Positions 54,256 through 62,610 of a DNA stretch of 64,000 nucleotides are shown piece by piece. The position numbers and the translations under genes were made by a program. A model generated the notes under the pieces. That model searched no databases, was not told where the DNA came from, and worked only from the letters and a program-made list of their open reading frames with translations. Position 1 is the stretch's first letter; every line of letters starts with the position of its first letter. The stretch is from Sedimentimonas flavescens (GTDB taxonomy: Bacteria; Pseudomonadota; Alphaproteobacteria; Rhodobacterales; Rhodobacteraceae), in NCBI RefSeq assembly GCF_019264375.1, contig NZ_JAHVAI010000001.1, positions 1 to 64,000 on the forward strand. Direction: 5' to 3'.

Positions 54256-54999
54256 CTACTCGACCGTATGCGGCACCACGACCAGACAGGCATCGCGGTC
54301 GCGCAACAACTCGGGCGTCACGCACCAATGCGTTGCGACGCGCTCGGGCGTCAGCGCACCCTCGGGCGTGTCGTGGCAGATCAACCGCCCCTCGCCCAGC
54401 ACCATGACCCGGTCGCAAAACCGCGCAGCCAGCGTCAGGTCGTGCAGCGCCGCGATCACAGCAGTGCCGCTTTGCCGCGCATGGGTGCGCAACGCGGCCA
54501 GCGCGCCAAGCTGGTGATGCAGGTCCAGCGCCGAGGTGGGCTCATCGAGCGCCAGAAGCTGCGGATTGCGAAACAGCCGCTGCACCAGAAGAACACGCTG
54601 CTGCTGCCCGCCGGAAAGCGTGTTCATCCCGCGCGCGGCCAGTTCGGCCAGCCCGAAACGCCCAAGGATATCACGTGCCTGCGCGATCATCGCGGGCGGG
54701 ACGCTCCAGCCCAACCCTTCGCGCCGGCCTAGCAAGACGCAATCGAGCACTGACAGATTGGCCCGCACCGTGAAGCTTTGCGGCAAAAAGCCCACTGCGG
54801 CGCGATCGAGCACACGGCCCGCGCGACGCAGGATCGCACGCTCGGGCGAAAGCCCGGCGATGGCGCGCAGCAGCGTCGATTTACCCGCGCCATTCGGCCC
54901 GACGATGCCGGTCAGAGATCCGGCAGGCAGGCGCAATTCCATCGGTTGCAGAACCAGGCTACGTCCACGCCGCAGCGCCGGAAGGGTGATTTCGAACAT
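54256..54999 (-). CDS. FecE/BtuD-type ABC transporter ATP-binding protein
   Basis: A 247-residue ATPase of the iron-siderophore/haem/cobalamin importer class. Walker A GPNGAGKST near residue 35, signature LSGGQQQRVLLVQRL near 127, Walker B LALDEPTSALDLHHQ near 147 and AALHDLTLAARFCDR near 183, the last being typical of the FecE group. Its start overlaps the permease stop by one base. Last gene of the minus-strand import operon. Confidence 0.9.
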   Translation of the reverse strand: MFEITLPALRRGRSLVLQPMELRLPAGSLTGIVGPNGAGKSTLLRAIAGLSPERAILRRAGRVLDRAAVGFLPQSFTVRANLSVLDCVLLGRREGLGWSVPPAMIAQARDILGRFGLAELAARGMNTLSGGQQQRVLLVQRLFRNPQLLALDEPTSALDLHHQLGALAALRTHARQSGTAVIAALHDLTLAARFCDRVMVLGEGRLICHDTPEGALTPERVATHWCVTPELLRDRDACLVVVPHTVE

Positions 55000-56057
55000 C
55001 AGTTCCCCCTATGGGTCAGGATGACGGCGGCCAGCATCGGAATGCCAGCCACGGCGGTCACGATCCCGACCGGGATCGCCGCGCCCGAGGACAAGAGCTT
55101 GGACACCACAGAGGCCGAAACCAGGATCAGCGCCCCGGTCAGCGCCGCGAAGGGCAGCGCGAAGCGGTGATCCTCGCCCACCATCGCGCGGGCCACATGC
55201 GGCGCGATCAGCCCGACAAAACCGATCGTGCCGGTGAATGACACCGCCGCCGCCGTCAGTGCTGCGGTGATCAAGAAGACCCGGCGGCGCAGCGCATCGG
55301 TATCGAGCCCGAGGCTTTCGGCGTTTGCCTCGCCCATGCGCAGGGTCGTCAGCGCCCAGGTTTCGCGCGCGATCAGCGGCAGGCAGAGCGCAACGATCAC
55401 CCCCGCCGTCTTGACCGCCGTCCAGTTCGCTTTGAGCAGAGAGCCGAACAGCCAGAAGACGATCTGCTGCAAGACCTCGGGCGAGGCCATGAACTGCACC
55501 AGCGATTGCAGCGACTGGAAGAAGAACAAAACCGCGATGCCCGCCAGCACCAGAACCTCGGGCTGGCTGCCCTTGAGGCGCGCCACCAGCCAGACAAGCG
55601 CGGTCGCGCTGAGGGTTGCCACGAATGCGCAGGCGGGCGTCAGCAGCCAGCCGGGCACCGGCACCGCGAGCGCCGAGCCAAACATGATCGCAAGCGCCGC
55701 GCCAAACCCTGCCGCCGCCGAGAACCCCAGCGTGAAGGGCGAGGCCAGCGGGTTGGCCAGGATCGTCTGCATCATCAGCCCCGCCAGCCCAAGCGCGCCG
55801 CCTACGATCAGCGCCATCACCGTTTGCGGCAGGCGAATCTGGAACAGGATCGCCGCCGCCGCCCGGTCGGCGCCCTGCGGCCCGGCCAGAAAGGTCTGCC
55901 ACAGCGTCCCCGGCGACATCGCCGAGGGGCCGGTCATCAGATCAGCCAGAACCAGCCCGATCAGCAGAAGCAGGGCGGCGCCAACCGCCGCCCCACGCCG
56001 CGCAGACCGCGCCCGCCACGCCCGAACCGAAGTGTCGAGCCGGTCCTGCACGCTCAT
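54999..56057 (-). CDS. FecCD family iron/haem/B12 permease
   Basis: A 352-residue inner-membrane protein with about ten membrane segments, the BtuC/FecD fold. GGALGLAGLMMQTILANPLASPFTLGFS (in parts, about residues 85-112) is the classic FecCD signature, and GTIGFVGLIAPHVARAMVGEDHR near 270 is the loop that meets the ATPase. ATG 56057 overlaps the binding-protein stop (ATGA). A single permease gene implies a homodimer. Confidence 0.92.
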   Translation of the reverse strand: MSVQDRLDTSVRAWRARSARRGAAVGAALLLLIGLVLADLMTGPSAMSPGTLWQTFLAGPQGADRAAAAILFQIRLPQTVMALIVGGALGLAGLMMQTILANPLASPFTLGFSAAAGFGAALAIMFGSALAVPVPGWLLTPACAFVATLSATALVWLVARLKGSQPEVLVLAGIAVLFFFQSLQSLVQFMASPEVLQQIVFWLFGSLLKANWTAVKTAGVIVALCLPLIARETWALTTLRMGEANAESLGLDTDALRRRVFLITAALTAAAVSFTGTIGFVGLIAPHVARAMVGEDHRFALPFAALTGALILVSASVVSKLLSSGAAIPVGIVTAVAGIPMLAAVILTHRGN

Positions 56058-57148
56058 TTCAGCTGCGTCACAAATAGCCCATCCGCCATGACGGGCATCC
56101 ACTTGGCGTAGTAGTCGCTCAGCTCAGCCGCCGGATCGACATCGGCGAAGGCCTCGGGATAAAGCGCCTTGGCGATCGCACGGGCATAGACGAAATCCGA
56201 CAGCGTGCGGTTGCCGCCATGGTAGATGCCATAGACCTGCTTGCTACGCACCGCGGGCAGATCGGCCCAACCCGCGCGCGCGGCATAGGCGGCCATCTTC
56301 GGCTGCGCGGCCTCATCCGTGGCGCCGAAGCCCAAGAGCACCGCTTCGGGCTTGTTGAGCCATTCCGACCCCGCGAGCAGGATCACATCGGGTTGCTCTG
56401 CGATGACAAACTCGGGCGAAAGCGGCCCCCAGTTCTCGATCTGGCCCTTGGCGATATTGGCGCCGCCGACAAGGTCGATCACACCGGCCCACATCCCCTT
56501 GCCATAGCTGTTGCCCACCTCACCGGGGCCTTTCTGCGCAAGCTCGACATAGATCTTCTTGTTCGAAGGCCCCGCCTTGGCGATACGCGCGGCGGTGTCC
56601 TCGGTCTTGGCCTGATACATCTGCGCCAATTCCTCGGCGCGCTCGGGCTGGCCCATCACAGCGCCCAGAACCCGCGTGGACATCAGGTGCCGCTCAAGCG
56701 TCTGCGCGTTGTAATCGAGCGCGATCACCTTGATACCCGCATCCTCGATCTGCTTCACGCCCGGCGCGCCCAGAGACGCCGTCTGCCAGCTTGCCAGCAG
56801 CGCCACATCCGGCTTCGAGGCGATCAGCGCCTCGGCCGAAAAGCTGTTGTCATCGGTGCTGCCGAAATCGGGCAGGGTTTCCAGCGCCGGGAAGGCTGCG
56901 GTGTAGCGCTGCCACTGGCCCGGGCGCCAATCGGCCCAGGGTGCGCGCGAGAACGAAACGATCTTGGCGGCGCCCTCAGCGCCAGTCACGGCCAGGTAAT
57001 CCTCGTAATAAAAGCCTAGCGCCACGCGCTCGGGGACGCGTTCGAGGGTGACAGTACGTCCGTCCAGATCGGTCACGGTGATTTCAGCCATGGCGGGGGC
57101 CGTGGACATGAGCAGCGCCGACAGCGCCGCAAGTTTAGCGAGTTTCAT
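56054..57148 (-). CDS. Iron/haem/B12-type periplasmic binding protein
   Basis: A 364-residue exported class III binding protein. Signal peptide 1-21 (ends APAMA), then EITVTDLDGRTVTLERVPERV, the usual start of ABC iron-complex binding proteins, and two lobes joined by a long helix. Distinct points are FSRAPWADWRPGQWQRY near residue 70 and IYHGGNRTLSDFVYARAIAKALYP near 315. Ligand (siderophore, haem or cobalamin) cannot be told; no outer-membrane receptor gene is near. ATG 57148 follows AAGGAT. Confidence 0.85.
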   Translation of the reverse strand: MKLAKLAALSALLMSTAPAMAEITVTDLDGRTVTLERVPERVALGFYYEDYLAVTGAEGAAKIVSFSRAPWADWRPGQWQRYTAAFPALETLPDFGSTDDNSFSAEALIASKPDVALLASWQTASLGAPGVKQIEDAGIKVIALDYNAQTLERHLMSTRVLGAVMGQPERAEELAQMYQAKTEDTAARIAKAGPSNKKIYVELAQKGPGEVGNSYGKGMWAGVIDLVGGANIAKGQIENWGPLSPEFVIAEQPDVILLAGSEWLNKPEAVLLGFGATDEAAQPKMAAYAARAGWADLPAVRSKQVYGIYHGGNRTLSDFVYARAIAKALYPEAFADVDPAAELSDYYAKWMPVMADGLFVTQLK

Positions 57149-57266
57149 TTTGATATCCTTGGGTTGATCGCGGCGCCGCAGGCATGGCGGCACCGATATG
57201 CGCAATGAGCGAGCCGCAAGACGGCGCTCACGAGAACACGCCCGGCCATAGCGGCGGTTCAGCGGA

Positions 57267-57707
57267 TCAAGCCAGAGGGGGGGCGCGGGGCTGCGCGGGC
57301 CGCCATTCGGCGGCAACGATAGGCCGGGACACCGCCAGATCAGGAACGAAGGGCGCGAAACTCGCAGGGCTATGCGCCGCAAGCGCGGCATCCTGCACGG
57401 CCGCCAGCGCCAGCGTCACCGCAAGGCATTTCGATACTTCGTGGTTCTCGTCGGGAAGCGGCGCCTGATCGCTGACAGAACCGTCGGCGCGCATCCAGAT
57501 GTCGCGCGGCCCTTCGGGCGTACACAGCACCAGCCGGGTCGAGTCGGCATCGGCCACCCGCATCATCCCCTGCGGGACGATCCCCGAAAGGAACAGCGAC
57601 AGCAGCAGGACCATCGGCACCAGCCGCGCAAACAGCGCGCGCACCGCAAAGCCGCGCAGCTTGCGGGAGGCGGTGGGCCGAGGGTGATGCGCCTGTGCCA
57701 ATGCCAT
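57267..57707 (-). CDS. Small exported/anchored protein, DUF2946-like
   Basis: A 146-residue protein with a basic N-terminus and one hydrophobic segment (about residues 26-48), followed by a periplasmic part. LVLCTPEGPRDIW near 65 and HEVSKCLAV near 95 resemble the two-cysteine pattern of DUF2946 proteins, which often sit beside metal-uptake genes. It is upstream of the iron/haem/B12-type importer genes on the same strand with a 118-base gap, so it may be co-regulated and help metal handling. ATG 57707 has GGAAGG upstream. Assignment is tentative. Confidence 0.5.
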   Translation of the reverse strand: MALAQAHHPRPTASRKLRGFAVRALFARLVPMVLLLSLFLSGIVPQGMMRVADADSTRLVLCTPEGPRDIWMRADGSVSDQAPLPDENHEVSKCLAVTLALAAVQDAALAAHSPASFAPFVPDLAVSRPIVAAEWRPAQPRAPPLA

Positions 57708-57824
57708 GTGACCTTCCTGCCGCATAGGGTTACGCAGGAAGGCCCCGCGCCTCAAGCCTCTTGGACCGCCCTGCGGCGCTCCGACGCGGCCCGCCCGGTC
57801 AGCATCTCTTCGCTCAGATGAAAA

Positions 57825-57838
57825 TATTTGATCAAATT
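57825..57838. promoter_or_regulatory. TTGATCAA palindrome in the divergent region before the Puu-like operon
   Basis: The palindrome TTGATCAA (57828-57835), in an AT-rich setting that stands out locally, lies 73 bases before the amidotransferase start and 120 bases before the divergent DUF2946-like gene. The same palindrome occurs twice before the transporter operon at 49607. Candidate operator. Confidence 0.5.
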
Positions 57839-57908
57839 ATTCAGCAAGCCCCCTTGCCGCATGGGATCGGCCCCGCTAGGCTTCGCCCATCCAAGCAATG
57901 AGACGACA

Positions 57909-58589
57909 ATGCTGATCGGCATCCTGCAAACCGGCCAATCCCCCGATGTTCTTCGGGACGCGTCGGGCGACTACCCCGACATGTTCGCGCGCCTTCTGGC
58001 GGATCGCGGCCTGACCTTCCGCACCTATCACGTCGAGAACATGGAGTTCCCGGCCGATATCCACGAATGCGAGGGCTGGCTGATTACCGGCTCGCGCCAC
58101 GGTGCCTATGAAGATCATCCCTTCATCGCGCCGCTTGAAGACTTCATCCGCAAGCTCGTCGCAGCCAAGGTGCCGCTGGTGGGCATCTGCTTTGGCCATC
58201 AGATCATCGCGCAGGCGATGGGTGGCAAGGTCGAGCGGTTCGAGGGCGGTTGGGCCGTGGGCCCGCAGGATTACGACTTCGGCGGCGAGAAGATCACGCT
58301 GAACGCCTGGCACCGCGACCAAGTAACCGAGCGCCCCGAGGGGGCCGAGGTCGCCGGCTGCAACGAGTTTTGCGAGAACGCCGCGCTGGTCTATGGCGAT
58401 ACCGCCTTTACCGTGCAGGCCCACCCGGAGTTTCCCGACAGCTTCGTCGACGGCCTGATGCATACGCGTGGCAAGGGCCTCGTGCCCGATCCGCTGATGG
58501 AAGCTGCGCGCACGCGTCTCAACCAGCCCAATCAATCCGCAACCATTGCTGACCGGATCGCGGATTTCTTCCACAAGCCGCGGGGCTGA
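57909..58589 (+). CDS. Class I glutamine amidotransferase-like hydrolase
   Basis: A 226-residue stand-alone amidotransferase/peptidase-fold protein. The nucleophile cysteine is in VGICFGHQIIAQAMGG near residue 99, the histidine-glutamate pair in FTVQAHPEFPD near 176. LITGSRHGAYED near 60 is typical of the GMP-synthase-like group. In this setting, with PuuA- and PuuB-like genes, it may remove the gamma-glutamyl group, the job of PuuD, although it is not of the classic PuuD length. ATG 57909 follows GAGACGAC and the AT-rich palindrome region. Confidence 0.82.
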   Translation: MLIGILQTGQSPDVLRDASGDYPDMFARLLADRGLTFRTYHVENMEFPADIHECEGWLITGSRHGAYEDHPFIAPLEDFIRKLVAAKVPLVGICFGHQIIAQAMGGKVERFEGGWAVGPQDYDFGGEKITLNAWHRDQVTERPEGAEVAGCNEFCENAALVYGDTAFTVQAHPEFPDSFVDGLMHTRGKGLVPDPLMEAARTRLNQPNQSATIADRIADFFHKPRG

Positions 58590-58591
58590 TC

Positions 58592-59212
58592 ATGTATCGC
58601 CTGCCCGCCTTCGCCGAGACCGACCCCGAGCAGCTCAGCGCGCTGATCGCGCAGGCACCACTGGGGCTGCTGATTTCCTCGGGTCCGGCGGGCGTGATGG
58701 CGAACCCGATCCCCTTCCTGATCGAGGAACGCGCGGGCGGCCACGTCCTGCGCGCCCATCTGGCGCGGGCTAATCCGCAACTGGCGGAACTGGCTGCGGC
58801 CCCTCAGGTTCTGGTCGTGTTCCAGGCGGGCAACAGCTACGTCACGCCCTCGTGGTATCCTTCCAAGGCCGAGGCCGGAAAGGTCGTGCCGACATGGAAC
58901 TACGCCATGGTGCAGGTGCGCGGACAGGCGCGGCTCGATACCAGCACCGAATTCCTGCGCAACCAACTGGACGCCCTGACCGACCAGCAGGAAGGCGTAC
59001 GCGCGGACCCTTGGGCGGTTTCTGATGCGCCCGAGAGTTTCGTCGCCGCGCAAATGCGCGGGATTGTCGGGCTCGAGATCCTCGTCGAAACGATGGAAGG
59101 CAAGCTCAATCTATCGCAAAACCGGCCCGTCCAGGACCGCGTCGGCGTCCGCGCGGGCATGATGGCCGAGGGCGACCCGCTCTCCCGACTGATGCCAGAC
59201 CCTGGTGCGTGA
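58592..59212 (+). CDS. PaiB-like FMN-binding protein
   Basis: A 206-residue protein of the PaiB/FMN-binding split-barrel family. It has the signature YVTPSWYPSKAEAGKVVPTW near residue 88, where the W-Y and T-W-N-Y residues mark the fold, and LSQNRPVQDRVGV near the C-terminus. PaiB was first described in Bacillus as a negative regulator next to the polyamine acetyltransferase PaiA, which suits its position in an amine operon. Whether it binds DNA or acts as an enzyme is open. It starts two bases after the amidotransferase stop. Confidence 0.85.
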   Translation: MYRLPAFAETDPEQLSALIAQAPLGLLISSGPAGVMANPIPFLIEERAGGHVLRAHLARANPQLAELAAAPQVLVVFQAGNSYVTPSWYPSKAEAGKVVPTWNYAMVQVRGQARLDTSTEFLRNQLDALTDQQEGVRADPWAVSDAPESFVAAQMRGIVGLEILVETMEGKLNLSQNRPVQDRVGVRAGMMAEGDPLSRLMPDPGA

Positions 59213-59250
59213 AGCTCACCCTTCACGCAAACCATTGGAAAGTTATGAAA

Positions 59251-60618
59251 ATGTCTTCGAACACCGACAACTGGCTCGATCAAATTCCGCAAGCTGCCCG
59301 TGACTATGTCGCCGGGCGCCGCCTCGATGAGGTTGAATGCATCGTCGCCGACGTCGCGGGCGTTGCCCGTGGCAAGGCCATGCCCGCCTCGAAATTCCAG
59401 TTTCAGGATCGCTTCTTCCTGCCGAACTCGATCTTCCTACAGACCATCACCGGCGAATGGGCCGAGAACCCGATCGGCGCCTTCACCGAGCCGGACATGA
59501 TCCTGACCCCGGATTATTCGACCGCGACCGCCGCCCCCTGGACCGCCGACGTCACGCTTCAGGTGATCCATGACGTGAACGACCAGCAGGGCAACCCGGT
59601 GCCGATCGCGCCGCGCAACGTGCTCAAGCATATCGTCAGCCTCTACGAGGCCGAGGGCTGGAAGCCGATCGTCGCGCCCGAGATGGAGTTCTTCCTTGTT
59701 GCGCGCAACCTTGACCCGAACCAGCCGATTATTCCGCCGATGGGTCGCTCGGGGCGGCGCGCGGCTGGCAAGCAGGCCTATTCGATGTCGGCTGTGGACG
59801 AATACGGCAAGGTGATCGACGACATCTACGACTTCGCCGAGATGCAGGGCTTCGAGATCGACGGCATCTTGCAGGAAGGCGGCGCGGGCCAGATCGAGAT
59901 CAACCTCGCCCATGGCGACCCGGTCGCGCTGGCGGACCAGATCTTCTTCTTCAAGCGCCTGATCCGCGAGGCCGCGCTGCGCCACGACTGCTTCGCCACC
60001 TTCATGGCCAAGCCCATCGAGGGCGAGCCCGGCTCGGCCATGCATATCCACCAGTCGATCATCAGCACCAAAACCGGCGAGAATATCTTCTCGGAAGCCG
60101 ATGGCGGTGAGAGCGAAGAGTTTCTCTATGCCATCGCGGGGCTGCAAAACCACCTGCCGGCGGTGATCGCGCTGCTGGCGCCTTATGTGAACAGCTACCG
60201 CCGCTACGTCCCGGATTTCGCGGCGCCGATCAACCTCGAATGGGGTCGCGACAACCGCACGACGGGCCTGCGGGTGCCGATCTCGGGGCCGGCCGCGCGG
60301 CGGGTCGAGAACCGTCTGGCGGGGATGGATTGCAACCCCTATCTCGGTCTGGCGGCGACGCTGGCCTGTGTTTATCTGGGCCTCAAGGAGCGCAAGATGC
60401 CGCGCCCCGAATGCCTGGGCGATGCCTATATGGGCGACACCGACCTGCCCTACAACCTGGGCGACGCGCTGGACATCCTGGCCGATTCCGCGCCGGTGCG
60501 CGAGGTGCTGGGGATCGAGTTCTGCACCGTCTACGAGGCGGTGAAGCGCAACGAATACAAGGAGTTCCTGCAAGTGATTTCGCCCTGGGAGCGTGAGCAC
60601 CTGCTGCTGAACGTGTGA
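59251..60618 (+). CDS. Glutamine-synthetase-family ligase (PuuA-like), second of two
   Basis: A 455-residue GS-fold enzyme. EMEFFLVARN near residue 148, the active-site segment EGGAGQIEINLAHGD near 210, GSAMHIHQSII near 265 and ISGPAARRVENRLAGMDCNPYL near 345 are conserved. It differs clearly from the paralogue at 52886 at the N-terminus and in length but shares the VAGVARGKAMP motif. It probably forms a gamma-glutamyl amide of a polyamine or other amine as the first step before the PuuB-like oxidase 4 bases downstream. ATG 59251 has GGAAAG eight bases upstream; ATG 59245 is a close alternative. Confidence 0.88.
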   Translation: MSSNTDNWLDQIPQAARDYVAGRRLDEVECIVADVAGVARGKAMPASKFQFQDRFFLPNSIFLQTITGEWAENPIGAFTEPDMILTPDYSTATAAPWTADVTLQVIHDVNDQQGNPVPIAPRNVLKHIVSLYEAEGWKPIVAPEMEFFLVARNLDPNQPIIPPMGRSGRRAAGKQAYSMSAVDEYGKVIDDIYDFAEMQGFEIDGILQEGGAGQIEINLAHGDPVALADQIFFFKRLIREAALRHDCFATFMAKPIEGEPGSAMHIHQSIISTKTGENIFSEADGGESEEFLYAIAGLQNHLPAVIALLAPYVNSYRRYVPDFAAPINLEWGRDNRTTGLRVPISGPAARRVENRLAGMDCNPYLGLAATLACVYLGLKERKMPRPECLGDAYMGDTDLPYNLGDALDILADSAPVREVLGIEFCTVYEAVKRNEYKEFLQVISPWEREHLLLNV

Positions 60619-60622
60619 TGCC

Positions 60623-61927
60623 ATGAACCTGCTTTTCGCGAATGACAAACCGGGCCACTACCCGGCGAGCTTCTATGCCGATACGCGGGATGCCGCGCCC
60701 GAACGGGCGGCGTTGCAAGGGGCGGTGCAGGCCGATGTCTGCATCGTCGGCGCGGGCTACACGGGGCTTTCGGCCGCGCTGCATCTGGCCGAGGCCGGGC
60801 GCCGCGTGGTCCTGCTCGAGGCGCACCGGGTGGGCTTTGGCGCCTCGGGGCGCAACGGCGGGCAGATCGGCTCGGGCCAGCGGCTTGAGGTGACCGAGCT
60901 TGAGAAGATGATGGGTAAGCCCGCCGCCCGGCGGCTGTGGGATCTGGCCGAAGAGGCTAAGGCGCTGACCTACGATCTGGCCGCGCGCGCAGGCGTGCCG
61001 ACATATCGCGGCATCGCCCATGCCGCGCTGAAGCCCTCCGAGGTCGCCCATGCCCATGAGATGGCCGAGCATCTGGCGACGCATTACGGATATGATCAAA
61101 TCACGCCGCTTGACCGTGACGGGCTGCGCGCGCTGATCCCGTCCGAGCGTTATATCGGCGGCGACATCGACCGTGGCGCGGGCCATGTGCATCCGCTGAA
61201 CCTGACGCTTGGCATGGCGCGCCTGGCCGAGGCGGCGGGCGCGGTGATCCATGAAACCTCGGTCGTGACCGGGATCGAACATGGCACCGGCACACAGAAA
61301 AGCCGCGTTCGAACCGCGCAAGGCCATGTCGAGGCCGAGCATGTGATTCTGGCCGCGAACGGGTATCTCGACCGGCTGGAACCCAAGGTGACCGCGCGGG
61401 TCATGCCACTCAACAACTATATCGTTGCGACCGAGCCCTTGGGGGAGCGCGCGCGCGAGTTGCTGACGGAGAACATCGCCGCGCATGACACCAAGTTCGT
61501 GGTGAACTACTGGCGCCTGCACGAAGACCGGCTGATCTTCGGCGGCGGTGAGTCGGTGACCTATCGCTTTCCGCGCGACATTGCCGCCAAGGCGCGGGTG
61601 CCGATGCTGCAGGTCTATCCGCAACTGCGCGACGTCAAGATTACCCATGCCTGGGGCGGAACGCTGGCGATCACGCTCAACCGGATGCCCTATTTCGGGC
61701 GGCCTTCGCCGAACTGCCTCTCGGCCTCGGGGTTCTCGGGGCATGGGGTGGCGCTGGCGACGCTGGCGGGCAAGCTGATGGCGCAGGCGGTGACCGCGAC
61801 GGGCGACGGGTTCGACGTGATGGCCTCGGTGCCGACCTATCCCTTCCCCGGCGGCGGCTATCTGCGTTGGCCGATCCTTGTGGCGGGGATGACCTTCTAC
61901 GGGTTGCGCGACAAGCTGGGGATCTGA
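60623..61927 (+). CDS. FAD-dependent amine oxidoreductase (PuuB-like)
   Basis: A 434-residue flavoprotein of the DAO/glycine oxidase fold. The FAD motif is DVCIVGAGYTGLSAALHLAEAG near residue 38, with GFGASGRNGGQIGSG near 73 typical of the gamma-glutamylputrescine oxidase group, then GAGHVHPLNLTLGMARLAE near 190 and HAWGGTLAITLNRMPYFG near 340. It should oxidise the amine end of the gamma-glutamylated substrate to an aldehyde with release of ammonia. Last gene of the operon. No aldehyde dehydrogenase (PuuC) or aminotransferase follows, so later steps must be encoded elsewhere. Confidence 0.88.
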   Translation: MNLLFANDKPGHYPASFYADTRDAAPERAALQGAVQADVCIVGAGYTGLSAALHLAEAGRRVVLLEAHRVGFGASGRNGGQIGSGQRLEVTELEKMMGKPAARRLWDLAEEAKALTYDLAARAGVPTYRGIAHAALKPSEVAHAHEMAEHLATHYGYDQITPLDRDGLRALIPSERYIGGDIDRGAGHVHPLNLTLGMARLAEAAGAVIHETSVVTGIEHGTGTQKSRVRTAQGHVEAEHVILAANGYLDRLEPKVTARVMPLNNYIVATEPLGERARELLTENIAAHDTKFVVNYWRLHEDRLIFGGGESVTYRFPRDIAAKARVPMLQVYPQLRDVKITHAWGGTLAITLNRMPYFGRPSPNCLSASGFSGHGVALATLAGKLMAQAVTATGDGFDVMASVPTYPFPGGGYLRWPILVAGMTFYGLRDKLGI

Positions 61928-61929
61928 GA

Positions 61930-62002
61930 AGGGGGGCTATGCGCCCCCCTCTGCTCCTGCGGAGCATTCACCCCCGCAAGGTATTTTGCCCAAGAAGAAA
62001 GG
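61930..62002 (+). repeat. Intergenic repeat element, copy after the Puu-like operon
   Basis: GGGGGGCTATGCGCCCCCC hairpin (61931-61949) followed by CACCCCCGCAAGGTATTTTG (61969-61988) and CCCAAGAAGAAAG. It matches the copy after hisA in order and sequence. The hairpin may end the operon transcript. Confidence 0.65.
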
Positions 62003-62004
62003 GA

Positions 62005-62424
62005 TCACGCCATCAGGCGGCGGTATTCGATCTTGGGGCAACGGTTCATGATCACGGATTTGCCCGCAGCGATTGCGGTTTCGGCCGCAGCGTCGTGCTG
62101 GACGCCAATCTGCATCCAGATCGTGCGCAGCGCGGGAAGGTTCGCCAGCGCGGCCTCGACAATGGCGGGCACGGCGCTTGACTGGCGGAAGATATCGACC
62201 ATATCGACGGCGATCTCTTTGGGGATCGCGGCGAGGTCCGCATAGACAGTTTCACCCAGAATCACCTGCCCCGCGAGGCCGGGATTGACCGGGATGATGC
62301 GATACCCCGCCGCCTGGAGGAACTCGGAAACATAATGCGAGGGGCGACCGGGCTCGGCGGAAAAACCCATCACGGCGATGGTCCGGGTCTCGGTCAGTAT
62401 GTTTCGAATTTCAGGATCTTGCAT
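62005..62424 (-). CDS. CoA-binding domain protein
   Basis: A 139-residue Rossmann-fold protein of the succinyl-CoA-synthetase-like CoA-binding family (YccU type). Residues 15-25 form TIAVMGFSAEP with the following PSHYVSEFLQAAGYRIIPVNPG, and the C-terminus has LRTIWMQIGVQHD and SVIMNRCPKIEYRR, all usual for the family. It binds CoA in relatives, but its role is unknown. It converges on the PuuB-like gene, with the repeat between them. Confidence 0.9.
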   Translation of the reverse strand: MQDPEIRNILTETRTIAVMGFSAEPGRPSHYVSEFLQAAGYRIIPVNPGLAGQVILGETVYADLAAIPKEIAVDMVDIFRQSSAVPAIVEAALANLPALRTIWMQIGVQHDAAAETAIAAGKSVIMNRCPKIEYRRLMA

Positions 62425-62610
62425 GGCGCGCTCCGTTTTGGTGCGACACTAAAGAAAAAGGCGCCCAAGCCAAGGGCTGGGCGCCAAGTGGCGGAACGAG
62501 GGACAGTGAACCGAAGCGCGGAGGTTCCGCAACCGCGCTTCCACAATCATGAGATAGGTATGTAAAATCCCGATTAAAGGGCCTCACGGCGATCTCGCGT
62601 CCTTGTGAAC

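Noticed and set aside
54256-57148. Reading the FecBCD-type genes as part of the amine pathway
   Set aside because: They run on the opposite strand and have clear iron/haem/B12 importer signatures; only a shared promoter region is possible.
57708-57908. Cobalamin riboswitch or clear Fur box before the iron/haem/B12-type importer
   Set aside because: I looked for the B12-box core and for a Fur-type palindrome on both strands and did not see either; only TTGATCAA stands out.
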